From contig NZ_CP019650.1 in assembly GCF_001999945.1 (NCBI RefSeq), forward strand, positions 2,294,001 through 2,358,000: a stretch of DNA of 64,000 nucleotides. The letters run 5' to 3'. A program made the position numbers and the translations under genes. This document shows positions 52,660-60,858 of the stretch, piece by piece; within the stretch, counting starts at the first letter, position 1, and each line of letters opens with the position of its first letter. This DNA comes from Microbulbifer agarilyticus (GTDB lineage: Bacteria; Pseudomonadota; Gammaproteobacteria; Pseudomonadales; Cellvibrionaceae). The notes under the pieces are model-generated. The model did not search any database. It saw nothing but the letters and a program-made list of their open reading frames with translations, and was not told where the DNA came from.

Positions 52660-54183
52660 ATGCGTTACCCGAAAGAGCAGAACCTGAGCACTGTAGATGC
52701 AACCCTGCTGGGCGCGGTTCTGCTGCTGGTACTCGGCGGAGCCATCGGCCTATTTGGCAGTGACTCCCTGTCCGGCGCCACCCAGGTGGCCATGATGATG
52801 ACCGGCTTCCTTGCCGCCATGGTTGGCCTCAAGAATGGCATTCGCTGGTCCGAGATCGAAGCGTCCATCATCCAGGCCACCGCCCGCACCGCCGTTCCCA
52901 ACCTTATTTTCCTCTCTGTTGGCGCACTTATAGGCGCAATGATGTTGTCTGGCGCGGTGCCCACTTTACTGTTTGTGGGTATGAAGCTGCTATCCCCCGA
53001 ATGGTTCTACCCCAGCTGCTGCCTGATCTGTGCATTAGTCTCCATCTGCATCGGCAGCTCCTGGACCACTGCGGCGACCATTGGTGTGGCCATGATCGGT
53101 GTGGCCTACGGATTCTCACTATCCCCGGCGATTACCGCCGGCGCCGTAGTGAGCGGTGCCTACTTCGGAGACAAGATGTCACCATTGTCTGAGACCACTA
53201 ACCTGGCCCCAGCGATTGCTGGCAGCAACCTGTTTACCCATATCCGTCATATGAGTTGGGTGTCTGTTCCGAGTATTGTGCTGGCGCTGCTGTTTTTCTT
53301 TATGGTCAGTGTGTTCACCAGTAGTGACGACGCACAAGACAGCCAGATCACTGCGTTCCTGAACGCACTCGAATCCTCTTACACCATTGCCTGGTACAAC
53401 CTGATTCCGGTGGTGCTGCTACTGGTGCTGGCGGTGAAGAAGGTGCCCGCCTACTTGGCCATTACCGGCGTCACCCTGATCGCCATGGTGCTCGCGCTGC
53501 TCACGCAAATGCCGGTGGTTAATCAGTTTATCGCGCTGCTCGGGCTGGAAGGTTCCAGCGCGCTGGGCCGCGCGCTCTGGGTCACCCTCTACGATGGGTT
53601 CATGATCAATACCGGCAATGAACAGGTAGATAGCCTGCTGTCCCGCGGCGGCATGTTGTCGATGGTGAATATGGTGTGGCTGGTACTGGCGTCGATGATG
53701 ATGACCGGGGTGCTCGAGCGCATCGGCTTTGTTACCTATTTGATGCGCGCCCTGTCGAAACTGATTTCTTCCACCGGCTCATTAATCGCGACCACCATGG
53801 GGACCGGCCTCGGGGTGAACGTACTCACCGGCGACCAGTACCTGTCCATCGTACTGCCGGGACAAATGTGGAAAGCAGAATACAAGAAGCGCGGGCTCGC
53901 CAGTGAAAACTTGTCCCGCAGCCTGGAAGATGGCGGCACCATTACCTCACCACTAATTCCATGGAATGCCTGCGGTGTTTATATGGCCGGGACACTACAA
54001 GTAGCGACGCTCGCCTACCTGCCCTTTTGTTTCTTTAACCTGATCAACCCGTTGCTGGCGCTGCTCTACGGTTTTCTGAACATTCGTATTGTGCGCATCA
54101 GCGATGAGGAAACCGGTGAGGAAGAAAAGTCGCCGCTGGAGCCATCCGCTGATGCACAGGAGAAGCCGGCGATTGCCGGCTGA
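52660..54183 (+). CDS. nhaC: Na+/H+ antiporter NhaC
   Basis: A 507-residue inner membrane antiporter with 11-12 hydrophobic helices. Family blocks include the TTAATIGVAMIGVAYGF, ISPAITAGAVVSGAYFGDKMSPLSETTNLAP pair (GAVVSGAYFGDKMSPLSET is the conserved NhaC motif) and later GDQYLSIVLPGQMW and LEDGGTITSPLIPWNACG. It exports sodium in exchange for protons and fits a marine lifestyle. The acidic C-terminal tail is cytoplasmic. The ATG at 52660 gives the usual short leader; an upstream ATG at 52594 would add 22 residues. Confidence 0.93.
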   Translation: MRYPKEQNLSTVDATLLGAVLLLVLGGAIGLFGSDSLSGATQVAMMMTGFLAAMVGLKNGIRWSEIEASIIQATARTAVPNLIFLSVGALIGAMMLSGAVPTLLFVGMKLLSPEWFYPSCCLICALVSICIGSSWTTAATIGVAMIGVAYGFSLSPAITAGAVVSGAYFGDKMSPLSETTNLAPAIAGSNLFTHIRHMSWVSVPSIVLALLFFFMVSVFTSSDDAQDSQITAFLNALESSYTIAWYNLIPVVLLLVLAVKKVPAYLAITGVTLIAMVLALLTQMPVVNQFIALLGLEGSSALGRALWVTLYDGFMINTGNEQVDSLLSRGGMLSMVNMVWLVLASMMMTGVLERIGFVTYLMRALSKLISSTGSLIATTMGTGLGVNVLTGDQYLSIVLPGQMWKAEYKKRGLASENLSRSLEDGGTITSPLIPWNACGVYMAGTLQVATLAYLPFCFFNLINPLLALLYGFLNIRIVRISDEETGEEEKSPLEPSADAQEKPAIAG

Positions 54184-54222
54184 TTCGGGAGCTCTGGATA
54201 AGACCTGAAAAAAGGATGAAGA

Positions 54223-55404
54223 TCAGCGCTCCGCCAAAATAGCTTCAGCGCAGGCGGCAATGCGTTCGCAGGCCTTGTCCAGATCCGACTCGCTCACGCA
54301 GAAGCTGGCCCGTACATGCCCACTGGCACTGGGGCCAAACGCTTCGCCCACCAATACAGACACACCAAACTCATCCAGCAGCCGCTCGGCAAAGGCTTCA
54401 GAACTGACACCGAGTTCGCGTACATCCAGCATCATAAACATACCGCCGGCCGGCGTATGGCAACGAATCCCGGGCATAGACTGCACCCGCTCCACCATTA
54501 AGTCGCGGCGACGCCGGTAGGCCTGGCGCATCGCTTCAAGTTCAGGCAAATCCGCAGACAGTGCGGTGACCGCAGCGCTTTGCACGAATGCGGGGCTGCC
54601 GTACAGCATGCACAGGGTCAGGTTGCCCGCGTGCTCGGCAAACTCCTGCGGGCCAATTACCCAACCCAGGCGCCAGCCTGTCATGGCGTGGGACTTGGAC
54701 AGGCTGGAAATGGTTACCGTGCGCTCAGCCATACCCGGCAATTGCCCCGGGTGAAAGTGCTCGCCCTCAAACATCAGGTCTGCGTAGACCTCATCCAGCA
54801 TCAACCACAGGTCGTGCTCGATACAGATTTCTGCCAGCTTTTTCCAGGTCTCACCACCTACGGCAGCACCGGTTGGATTATTCGGGGTATTGACCAGAAT
54901 CGCGCGGGTGCGCGGGGTAATGCTTGCCGCGATAGCCGCCGGGTCGAGGTTGAAATGCTGCTCGGGCTGCAGCGGGACATTCACTACTTTGGCACCGGTG
55001 GCCTGCAGGAATGCCTCGTAGGTCACGTACATGGGCTCCGGCACAATCACTTCGTCGCCCGGGTTGAGCAAGCACTGGGCGGCCACGTACAGGCCACACT
55101 GGGCACCGGCCACCACAACCACCTGCTCCGGGCTGGTATCAACACTAGTTTGTGCAAAATGCCGCTTGGCCAGAACCTGTTGCAGCTCCGGTTCACCGCG
55201 GTGATCCGCGTAATGGGTGGCACCTGAGCGCAGCTCGTTACAGGCGGTATCGACGATTGCAGCCGGCGTATCAAAGTCCGGATCGCCCACCGACAAAATC
55301 ACCACATCCTCGCCCGCGGCGCGGCGCTGCTGCGCGCGAAAGTGTATATCCCACGCGCTGGAGCCTTCGCCGGCAATGCGCTGCGTCAAGTCTGAGTACT
55401 TCAT
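54223..55404 (-). CDS. aruH: arginine--pyruvate aminotransferase AruH
   Basis: A 393-residue class I PLP aminotransferase. It matches what I recall of Pseudomonas aeruginosa AruH along its length: MKYSDLTQRIAGEGSSAWDI, LSVGDPDFDTPA, ATHYADHRGEPEL, VAGAQCGLYVAAQCLLNPGDE and the PLP lysine in SLSKSHAMTGWRLGW. It converts arginine and pyruvate to 2-ketoarginine and alanine. It starts 53 bases after aruI, which decarboxylates that product, so order and neighbours agree. A longer frame upstream is open but not family-like. Confidence 0.9.
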   Translation of the reverse strand: MKYSDLTQRIAGEGSSAWDIHFRAQQRRAAGEDVVILSVGDPDFDTPAAIVDTACNELRSGATHYADHRGEPELQQVLAKRHFAQTSVDTSPEQVVVVAGAQCGLYVAAQCLLNPGDEVIVPEPMYVTYEAFLQATGAKVVNVPLQPEQHFNLDPAAIAASITPRTRAILVNTPNNPTGAAVGGETWKKLAEICIEHDLWLMLDEVYADLMFEGEHFHPGQLPGMAERTVTISSLSKSHAMTGWRLGWVIGPQEFAEHAGNLTLCMLYGSPAFVQSAAVTALSADLPELEAMRQAYRRRRDLMVERVQSMPGIRCHTPAGGMFMMLDVRELGVSSEAFAERLLDEFGVSVLVGEAFGPSASGHVRASFCVSESDLDKACERIAACAEAILAER

Positions 55405-55457
55405 TACCACTCTCTGGTTTGCTTCGTTCTTTTTACTTGCGAACGCCGTCGCAACCG

Positions 55458-57077
55458 TTAACGCGTTACCTGCGCCGCATCGACTTCTATAAAGCTGACG
55501 CCCGCAAACCCAAATGCCGCGGTTAAATCGTTGCGCAAGTCCGCCAGGGACTGCGGCTGATACACGGCACAACCGAAGGCTTGCGCCAGACCGGTAAAGT
55601 CCGGATTCCGTGGCGATACACCCACCAGTTCGATATCGCGGGCCAGCATATCGTCGCGAATCTGCCCTAGACTCGCGTTGTTGTATACCAGCACAACGAG
55701 CGCGCTCTGAATTTCCTCAACCGCGGTAGCCAGTTCCTGCACGGTATACAGGAAGCCGCCGTCACCTGCGATCACCAGGGCCGGCTGCTCGGGGGCCGCA
55801 ACCTTCGCACCGATACCCGCAGGCAGGCCATAACCCAGGGTGCCATAGCCGGTGGGGTGCAGCCATTTGCGCGGTGCGCGGCTATCGAACACGTAATTGC
55901 CGGTATAGGCGATCTGGGTCATATCCGTGGAAACAACCGTATCCTGCGGCAGCACTTCGGCAATGCTATCCAGAACTCGCTGGTGCAGTTGCTGCAACGG
56001 TTCGTGCCCGGCCCTAACCTGCCCCGGCAGCTGCTGCAGGCGCTCCAGCCACGCAGGCTCCACATTCGGCGCGCGCTCACCCCATACCGCCAACAGCGCC
56101 AGCGCAGCCTGATAGCTGTCCGCCACAATCGGCAATGCCGCTGGGTACAGGTCATTCATCTTGGTGCTGTCGATATCGATCCGGATCAGCTGACCGTTGA
56201 TGGGCAGGCTATCGCGCCAGAAATCGGTTTCCGCAAGCTCGGTACCAATTGCCAACACGACGTCAGCGTCGGCCACGTAATCCCATGCCGGCGACACACA
56301 CAGCGTTGCACCGCCAGACAGTGGGTGCTCCGGTGGCAAGATGCCCTTGCCTGCAATAGAGGTGAACAGCGGTGCTTTGACCGCTTCCGCCAGGGCCCGG
56401 ATCTCCGCCGCCGCTTCGAGTGCACCGCCGCCGGCAATCATCATCGGCCGTTTTGCCGCGACCAGTAGACTCACAGCCTGCTCAATATCTGTCGCGCAGG
56501 CCGGCGGGCGCTTGGCACTGACCGCCACGCTATTGGTCCAATCGTAAGCAACCGGCGCCGCCAACACGTCCATCGGCACCTCGATGTGTACCGGGCGCGG
56601 ACGCTCACTATTGAACACCGCGAATGCACGGGCTATCAGTCCCGGCAACTCTTCCGGTGACATCGCCGTGGCACTGAATGCCGTAAGCGGTGCAGTAATC
56701 GCGCGCTGGTCCTTGGTCTCATGCAGGCGCCCCAAGCCCTTACCCAGGGTGGGGGTTTCATTAACACTGGTAATCACCAGCATGGGAATAGAATCGGAAT
56801 AGGCCTGGCCAATGGCCGTGGCCGCATTGGTGAGCCCCGGCCCGGTAATCAGGAAACACACGCCGGGTTTGCCGCTCACACGGGCATAGCCATCGGCCAT
56901 AAAGCCTGCGCCCTGTTCATGCCGGGTGAGAATATGGCGAATCTCGGTCTGCGGCAGGCCACGATACAGCTCCAGGGTATGCACCCCCGGAATACCGAAC
57001 ACTGTGTCGACTCCATAGTTCTCTAACAGCTTAACTAAAGCTTCTCCGCCAGTATTCGCCATACTGCATTCACTCAT
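55458..57077 (-). CDS. aruI: 2-ketoarginine (5-guanidino-2-oxopentanoate) decarboxylase AruI
   Basis: A 539-residue thiamine diphosphate enzyme. The catalytic glutamate is in RHEQGAGFMADGYAR, the acetolactate-synthase-like central domain follows, and the TPP/Mg GDG...NN motif is in GDGGFLYTVQELA to VYNNASLGQ. Together with AruH it forms the arginine transaminase pathway, giving 4-guanidinobutyraldehyde. It lacks a transit or membrane segment. AruH follows on the same strand with a small gap. The acetolactate synthase family is broad, so the substrate assignment relies on the neighbour. Confidence 0.88.
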   Translation of the reverse strand: MSECSMANTGGEALVKLLENYGVDTVFGIPGVHTLELYRGLPQTEIRHILTRHEQGAGFMADGYARVSGKPGVCFLITGPGLTNAATAIGQAYSDSIPMLVITSVNETPTLGKGLGRLHETKDQRAITAPLTAFSATAMSPEELPGLIARAFAVFNSERPRPVHIEVPMDVLAAPVAYDWTNSVAVSAKRPPACATDIEQAVSLLVAAKRPMMIAGGGALEAAAEIRALAEAVKAPLFTSIAGKGILPPEHPLSGGATLCVSPAWDYVADADVVLAIGTELAETDFWRDSLPINGQLIRIDIDSTKMNDLYPAALPIVADSYQAALALLAVWGERAPNVEPAWLERLQQLPGQVRAGHEPLQQLHQRVLDSIAEVLPQDTVVSTDMTQIAYTGNYVFDSRAPRKWLHPTGYGTLGYGLPAGIGAKVAAPEQPALVIAGDGGFLYTVQELATAVEEIQSALVVLVYNNASLGQIRDDMLARDIELVGVSPRNPDFTGLAQAFGCAVYQPQSLADLRNDLTAAFGFAGVSFIEVDAAQVTR

Positions 57078-57263
57078 TTTATTCTGGTTGGGCGGCCATG
57101 CTACGGGGAGTGACTGAAAACCTCAATGTAGGTTTAGGACAAGCATACAGCACGCCAAATAAGCGATATGGACAAGCCTATCGGGCTGTTTGATACTTCT
57201 TCGATGGCCGGCAAAGGTGCAAGAATGACGACTTCCGAAATGCGGCCAAACGCGAGATAGCCA

Positions 57264-57743
57264 ATGACCTATGTACCTTCGAAAAGCCCGATTCTGAAAC
57301 TCTGGAAAAGCTTCGGCGGCAATGACGTTGGCCGCTGGCTGGTGAGTAAAATCGTCTGTTTTAATGCACCCTACTTCAGCTCCATCAAACCGCGCTTCGC
57401 GGAGATAAAGCCGGGTCTGGTCGAGGTGAAGCTAAAAAAGCGTCGCGCGGTGCAAAACCACATTAAAACCGTGCATGCCATTGCCATGTGTAATGCAGCG
57501 GAACTCGCCGGCGGTGTTTGCCTGGACGTATCGCTTAACGGCAACTTCCGCTGGATACCGGTAGGCATGACCGTGCAATACCTGAAGATGGCCAAAACCG
57601 ATTTGCGTGCCGTGTGTAAAGTCGATGATTTTCACTGGGATTCTGCGCAGGACGTGGTGATGCCCGTCAGCGTATTTGATACCAATGGTGAGGAAGTCTT
57701 CCACGCAGACATTACGATGCGGATTTCCCCGAAGAAAAAATAA
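57264..57743 (+). CDS. DUF4442 hotdog-fold protein (putative thioesterase)
   Basis: A 159-residue protein of the hotdog/DUF4442 group: N-terminal helices, then VQNHIKTVHAIAMCNAAELAGG (H-x-x-x-x-H and the ELAGG helix typical of hotdog thioesterases), KMAKTDLRAVCKVDDF and a beta end. Related proteins are assigned as acyl-CoA thioesterases, but without experimental support. It lies upstream of the GNAT gene on the same strand with 43 bases between, probably co-transcribed. Confidence 0.85.
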   Translation: MTYVPSKSPILKLWKSFGGNDVGRWLVSKIVCFNAPYFSSIKPRFAEIKPGLVEVKLKKRRAVQNHIKTVHAIAMCNAAELAGGVCLDVSLNGNFRWIPVGMTVQYLKMAKTDLRAVCKVDDFHWDSAQDVVMPVSVFDTNGEEVFHADITMRISPKKK

Positions 57744-57786
57744 GCGGCCCCAACGGAAAGCTGCTCACTACCCATACAATGGTGCC

Positions 57787-58278
57787 ATGACCAAACCAAT
57801 TCCCCCACACAACTTCCGCTGGCTTTCATTCGAACAACTCACAGCGGACGAGCTCTACGAAATTCTGCGTGTGCGCCAGCAGGTCTTCGCTGTGGAGCAG
57901 GAAAGTATTTATCTGGACGTGGACGGTAAAGACCAGCATGCAAAGCATATGGTGTGCTGGGACACTGAATCTACCACGCCCACCCTACTCGCCTATCTGC
58001 GTGTGGTTGCACCCGGAAAGAAATATGCCGAGCCATCTATCGGCCGTGTGCTAACCCGCGAAAGCGCACGGGGCACTGGGATTGGTAAAACATTAATGCG
58101 GCTTGGCGTCGAGCACACCTTGCAGGAATACCCGCAGGCAGATATCCGTATTTCCGCGCAACTTTATCTTCAACGCTTTTATGAAGAGTTTGGTTTTGCG
58201 CAGGTTTCCGACGTCTACGACGAAGATGGGATTCCGCATATCGAGATGTTGCGTCGCGCCAACAGCGAGCTCAGTTAA
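57787..58278 (+). CDS. elaA: GNAT family acetyltransferase, ElaA type
   Basis: A 163-residue acyltransferase that matches ElaA: FRWLSFEQLTADELYEILRVRQQVFAVEQ, the acetyl-CoA motif GRVLTRESARGTGIGKTLM (R/Q-x-x-G-x-G/A), ISAQLYLQRFYEEFGF and EVYDEDGIPHIEM-type end (VYDEDGIPHIEMLRR). The function of ElaA is unproven. It begins 43 bases after DUF4442 and the ATG at 57787 gives the family N-terminus. Confidence 0.9.
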   Translation: MTKPIPPHNFRWLSFEQLTADELYEILRVRQQVFAVEQESIYLDVDGKDQHAKHMVCWDTESTTPTLLAYLRVVAPGKKYAEPSIGRVLTRESARGTGIGKTLMRLGVEHTLQEYPQADIRISAQLYLQRFYEEFGFAQVSDVYDEDGIPHIEMLRRANSELS

Positions 58279-58321
58279 ACCTAGCCGCCAATCATATTAG
58301 CCTTGCTCCTAATTCTTACTC

Positions 58322-58375
58322 GTTACTCTTGCACCTGGTTCTTGCCTCTGACTCTTGCCCATGACTCTTGCTCAT
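58322..58375. repeat. degenerate 13-bp tandem repeats
   Basis: About four copies of a unit like GACTCTTGCCCAT; the last two (58350-58362 and 58363-58375) differ at a single base, the earlier ones are more diverged. It lies between the ElaA gene and the promoter of the methyltransferase operon. Confidence 0.7.
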
Positions 58376-58472
58376 GAATAGGGCAACGCAGAAATTCAAG
58401 CACCAAACTGTCCCCCGCCCTGCCAACGAAAACAGCCGTAAAACCCGCCCAAAAAACGCTCACACCGGATGC

Positions 58473-58486
58473 TTGACTAAAGTCAA
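58473..58486. promoter_or_regulatory. FNR/CRP-type palindrome upstream of the methyltransferase operon
   Basis: TTGACTAAAGTCAA is a perfect TTGAC-N4-GTCAA inverted repeat, the shape bound by FNR/CRP-superfamily proteins (FNR prefers TTGAT-N4-ATCAA; HcpR-type nitrosative stress regulators prefer TTGAC-N4-GTCAA). It lies about 48 bases before the likely transcript start, near an activator position. The TTGACT could alternatively serve as a -35 hexamer. Confidence 0.55.
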
Positions 58487-58497
58487 AAAACGCAATC

Positions 58498-58521
58498 TAT
58501 ATCAAAACTTTTTGATATAAA
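58498..58521 (+). promoter_or_regulatory. perfect palindrome overlapping the probable -10 of the operon
   Basis: TATATCAAAA, two bases, then TTTTGATATA (58498-58519) is a perfect 10-bp-arm inverted repeat. The right arm carries TGATATAAA, an extended -10 (TG-N-TATAAA, 58513-58521). A protein bound here would block initiation, so it is a candidate repressor operator. It could also melt easily as part of the promoter itself. Confidence 0.55.
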
Positions 58522-58580
58522 ACGCACGCTTTCTGCGTTAAGGTTTCTCAAAACAGAGTAACAATAAAGCGAGAGCCCTC

Positions 58581-59381
58581 ATGAGCAAAGCCTATAACGA
58601 GATGTCTTATGTTGAAGTTGCTGCGATTTACAACGACATCAACAATATCCCGCTCGATGCGGCCGCCGACCTCGGTAAAGCAGCCGCAGACCTTGTAGGT
58701 GAAGGAGCCAAGATCATGGACTTCGGCGGTGGTGCCGGACGTATCTCCGTCCCTATCGCATCCCACACTGACATGATCGCCATGGATATTGAGCACCACA
58801 TGCTCAAGGCATCCAAAAAACTAGCCGAAGACCGCAACATTCGCGCGCGCCAGTCTGTTGGCACCGTTCTGCAAACCCCGTTCGCAACCAACACCTTCGA
58901 CGCGGTGATCACCACCAATGTACTGCACCAGATTGAATTTTGGCGTGATGCGCTGAAAGAAGCGGCTCGCGTTCTGAAACCCGAGGGTGTTTTCATTATT
59001 GGTCGCGATGTACTGGACGAAGAATCCAATGCGAGCGCCCTGCGCAACCAGTCCCGTATGTTCACCGTGGATATCGCTCCCGAAATGCGCCCCACCGATG
59101 CCGCTGGCCCCACTCTGTTCCAGGAAATCCAAAAACTCGGCGGTCAGATGACGCGCCCGGTAGTTGGATGCAAGTGGATCGAAAAGGTTTCCATTGCGGA
59201 AATTATGGATCGCATGGAAAACGGCATTCATAACGAGACCTGGAGCCTGAGCCGCGAGCAGATTGATGCGCTAATGGCCAAGGTACGCCCGTGGGCAGAG
59301 TCGCATTTCGACGATATTCACGCAGTCGAAGACGTTCAATGGGAGTTCCACCTCTACCCAATTAACGGTATTGGCAAGTAA
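58581..59381 (+). CDS. class I SAM-dependent methyltransferase
   Basis: A 266-residue soluble protein with motif I of SAM methyltransferases (IMDFGGGAGRISVPIA, about 45-60), an acidic residue at the end of strand 2 (MIAMDIEHHML), the motif II/III region FDAVITTNVLHQIEFW and LKPEGVFIIGRD. The helical C-terminal part (QIDALMAKVRPWAESHF) is not typical of a named subgroup, so its substrate is unknown. It is the first gene of a plus-strand operon with two PucC-like transporters, a Trm112-like protein and a MetE-like enzyme. Trm112 proteins activate methyltransferases, which makes this one the likely partner, by inference. Confidence 0.88.
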   Translation: MSKAYNEMSYVEVAAIYNDINNIPLDAAADLGKAAADLVGEGAKIMDFGGGAGRISVPIASHTDMIAMDIEHHMLKASKKLAEDRNIRARQSVGTVLQTPFATNTFDAVITTNVLHQIEFWRDALKEAARVLKPEGVFIIGRDVLDEESNASALRNQSRMFTVDIAPEMRPTDAAGPTLFQEIQKLGGQMTRPVVGCKWIEKVSIAEIMDRMENGIHNETWSLSREQIDALMAKVRPWAESHFDDIHAVEDVQWEFHLYPINGIGK

Positions 59382-59387
59382 GGTATA

Positions 59388-59407
59388 CGGGGGACCTTGA
59401 TCCCCCG
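59388..59407 (+). other. stem-loop between methyltransferase and PucC-like genes
   Basis: Arms CGGGGGA and TCCCCCG with a CCTTGA loop. No T-run follows, so it is more likely a transcript processing or stability element than a terminator. Confidence 0.4.
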
Positions 59408-59451
59408 CGCCCTCCGAACTCGAATAATGATAACGACTGCAAGAGTACCGT

Positions 59452-60825
59452 ATGGACAAGCGCCTTCTGATATTAAAAGCATTTCAGCTGACCCTGCCGC
59501 GCGCTGCTGCTGGTTGGCTATTCGCGCTACTCACAAGTAATTTCAATCGTATTGCTATTTACGACCTCGGGATTACCGCCGTTGTAATTACCAGCCTACT
59601 GGGGCTCTACCATTTCCTATCCCCATTCCAGGTTATTTACGGTCGTATCGCAGACAGGATTCCGATCTTTGGGCTCCATCGAACACCCTATGTAATGATT
59701 GGCATGACGGTCTCCGCGATCGCGGTCGCCACGCTGCCCTACATTGTGGTCCCCATGTCGCAAACACCCAACGAATTTCTTGGGGTGACTTTTCCATACA
59801 TTACGTATATCGCTGCATTTATCGTTCTGGTTATCTTTGGTATTGGATTCGCCGGGGCCGGCGCCAATCACTTGGCACTCGTTGCCGAAGTGATTCCCGA
59901 GCGCAGCCGCGGGCTAGTGACCGCGCTGATCTGGACCATGCTTATCGTCGGCATGATCGTGTCGCTGCAGTTTATTCGCCACTATATGCCCGTCTACGAT
60001 GAGCAAACTATGCGTGAGCTGTATCTGCTTTCTATTCCGGTAGTGGCAATCACCACACTGCTCGGTTTGATCGGCGTCGACAAACCTCGCACCACGGAAT
60101 CCGTTGCTGAATCGGATAGCAAACTGGACGCGGAAGAACACGCGAGCCTGAAAGACTTCGCAGTGGATGTGGCCAGTAACTCGACGGTTAGAAACTTCTT
60201 CGCCTTCATCTTTCTGTTTATGTTTGGCTATAGCCTGCAGGACAATATTCTCGAAGTCTTCGGTGCTGAAGTACTCCAGATGACGGTCGGCGAAACGGGC
60301 CGCTTCCAGCAAATCTGGGGCACCGGTGCAATCATCGGCATGTTCTTGATGGGGTCCCTGGTATTCCGCGGTGGTATATCCAAGATCAACGCCATCACCT
60401 TTGGTATCACCGGCATCGGTTTCTCGATGTTCGCACTGGCCGTAGGCGCCTACCTCCCTTCAGAAACCCTCGTGAACTATTCGCTAGCCAGCATGGGTTT
60501 CTTCAATGGATTTGCTTTAGTAGGCACGCTCACCAGCATGATGGAGTTCACGACGGACAAAGAGCGCGGTGCATACATCGGCCTTTGGGGTCTGGCTATC
60601 GCATTTGCCAACGGCCTCGCCTCCATCGCTGGCGGCCAGCTGGTGACCTCTTTGATCGAAAGCGGCATGTTCGGCGCCTCAGACGGCTTCGCCATCATCT
60701 TCTTCGTTGAAGGACTTATCAGCCTGTACAGCCTGTACTTCCTGTGGCGAGTGAATGTTGAGAGCTTCCACAAGCGCATCAGCAAAGATGGTCTCAGTAA
60801 TGCCATGGCGTCTGACCTTGGTTAA
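59452..60825 (+). CDS. PucC-like MFS transporter, first copy
   Basis: A 457-residue 12-helix membrane protein. It resembles the PUCC/bacteriochlorophyll-delivery branch of the MFS: the N-terminal LPRAAAGWLFALLTSNFNRIAIYDLGI block with N-R-I-x-I-x-x-L-G, the GRIADRIPIFGLHRTPYVMIG loop after helix 2 (G-R-x-(A/S)-D-x-x-P-x-x-G-x-(H/R)-R-x-P-Y), and a second-half block GAYIGLWGLAIAFANGLAS. In phototrophs PucC proteins assist light-harvesting assembly or transport chlorophyll-type pigments. Here no photosynthesis genes are near, so a different substrate is likely. A 33-base gap precedes a second, different copy. Confidence 0.8.
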   Translation: MDKRLLILKAFQLTLPRAAAGWLFALLTSNFNRIAIYDLGITAVVITSLLGLYHFLSPFQVIYGRIADRIPIFGLHRTPYVMIGMTVSAIAVATLPYIVVPMSQTPNEFLGVTFPYITYIAAFIVLVIFGIGFAGAGANHLALVAEVIPERSRGLVTALIWTMLIVGMIVSLQFIRHYMPVYDEQTMRELYLLSIPVVAITTLLGLIGVDKPRTTESVAESDSKLDAEEHASLKDFAVDVASNSTVRNFFAFIFLFMFGYSLQDNILEVFGAEVLQMTVGETGRFQQIWGTGAIIGMFLMGSLVFRGGISKINAITFGITGIGFSMFALAVGAYLPSETLVNYSLASMGFFNGFALVGTLTSMMEFTTDKERGAYIGLWGLAIAFANGLASIAGGQLVTSLIESGMFGASDGFAIIFFVEGLISLYSLYFLWRVNVESFHKRISKDGLSNAMASDLG

Positions 60826-60858
60826 CCCTGCAAATAATTCAAATAAAGGTGCATCGAA

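Larger units (their letters stand above)
58279..58580. other. 302-bp intergenic region before the PucC-like cluster
   Basis: The left half holds the 13-bp degenerate tandem repeats. The right half, AT-rich, holds two palindromes and a promoter for the downstream operon. No coding frame of merit is present. Confidence 0.7.
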
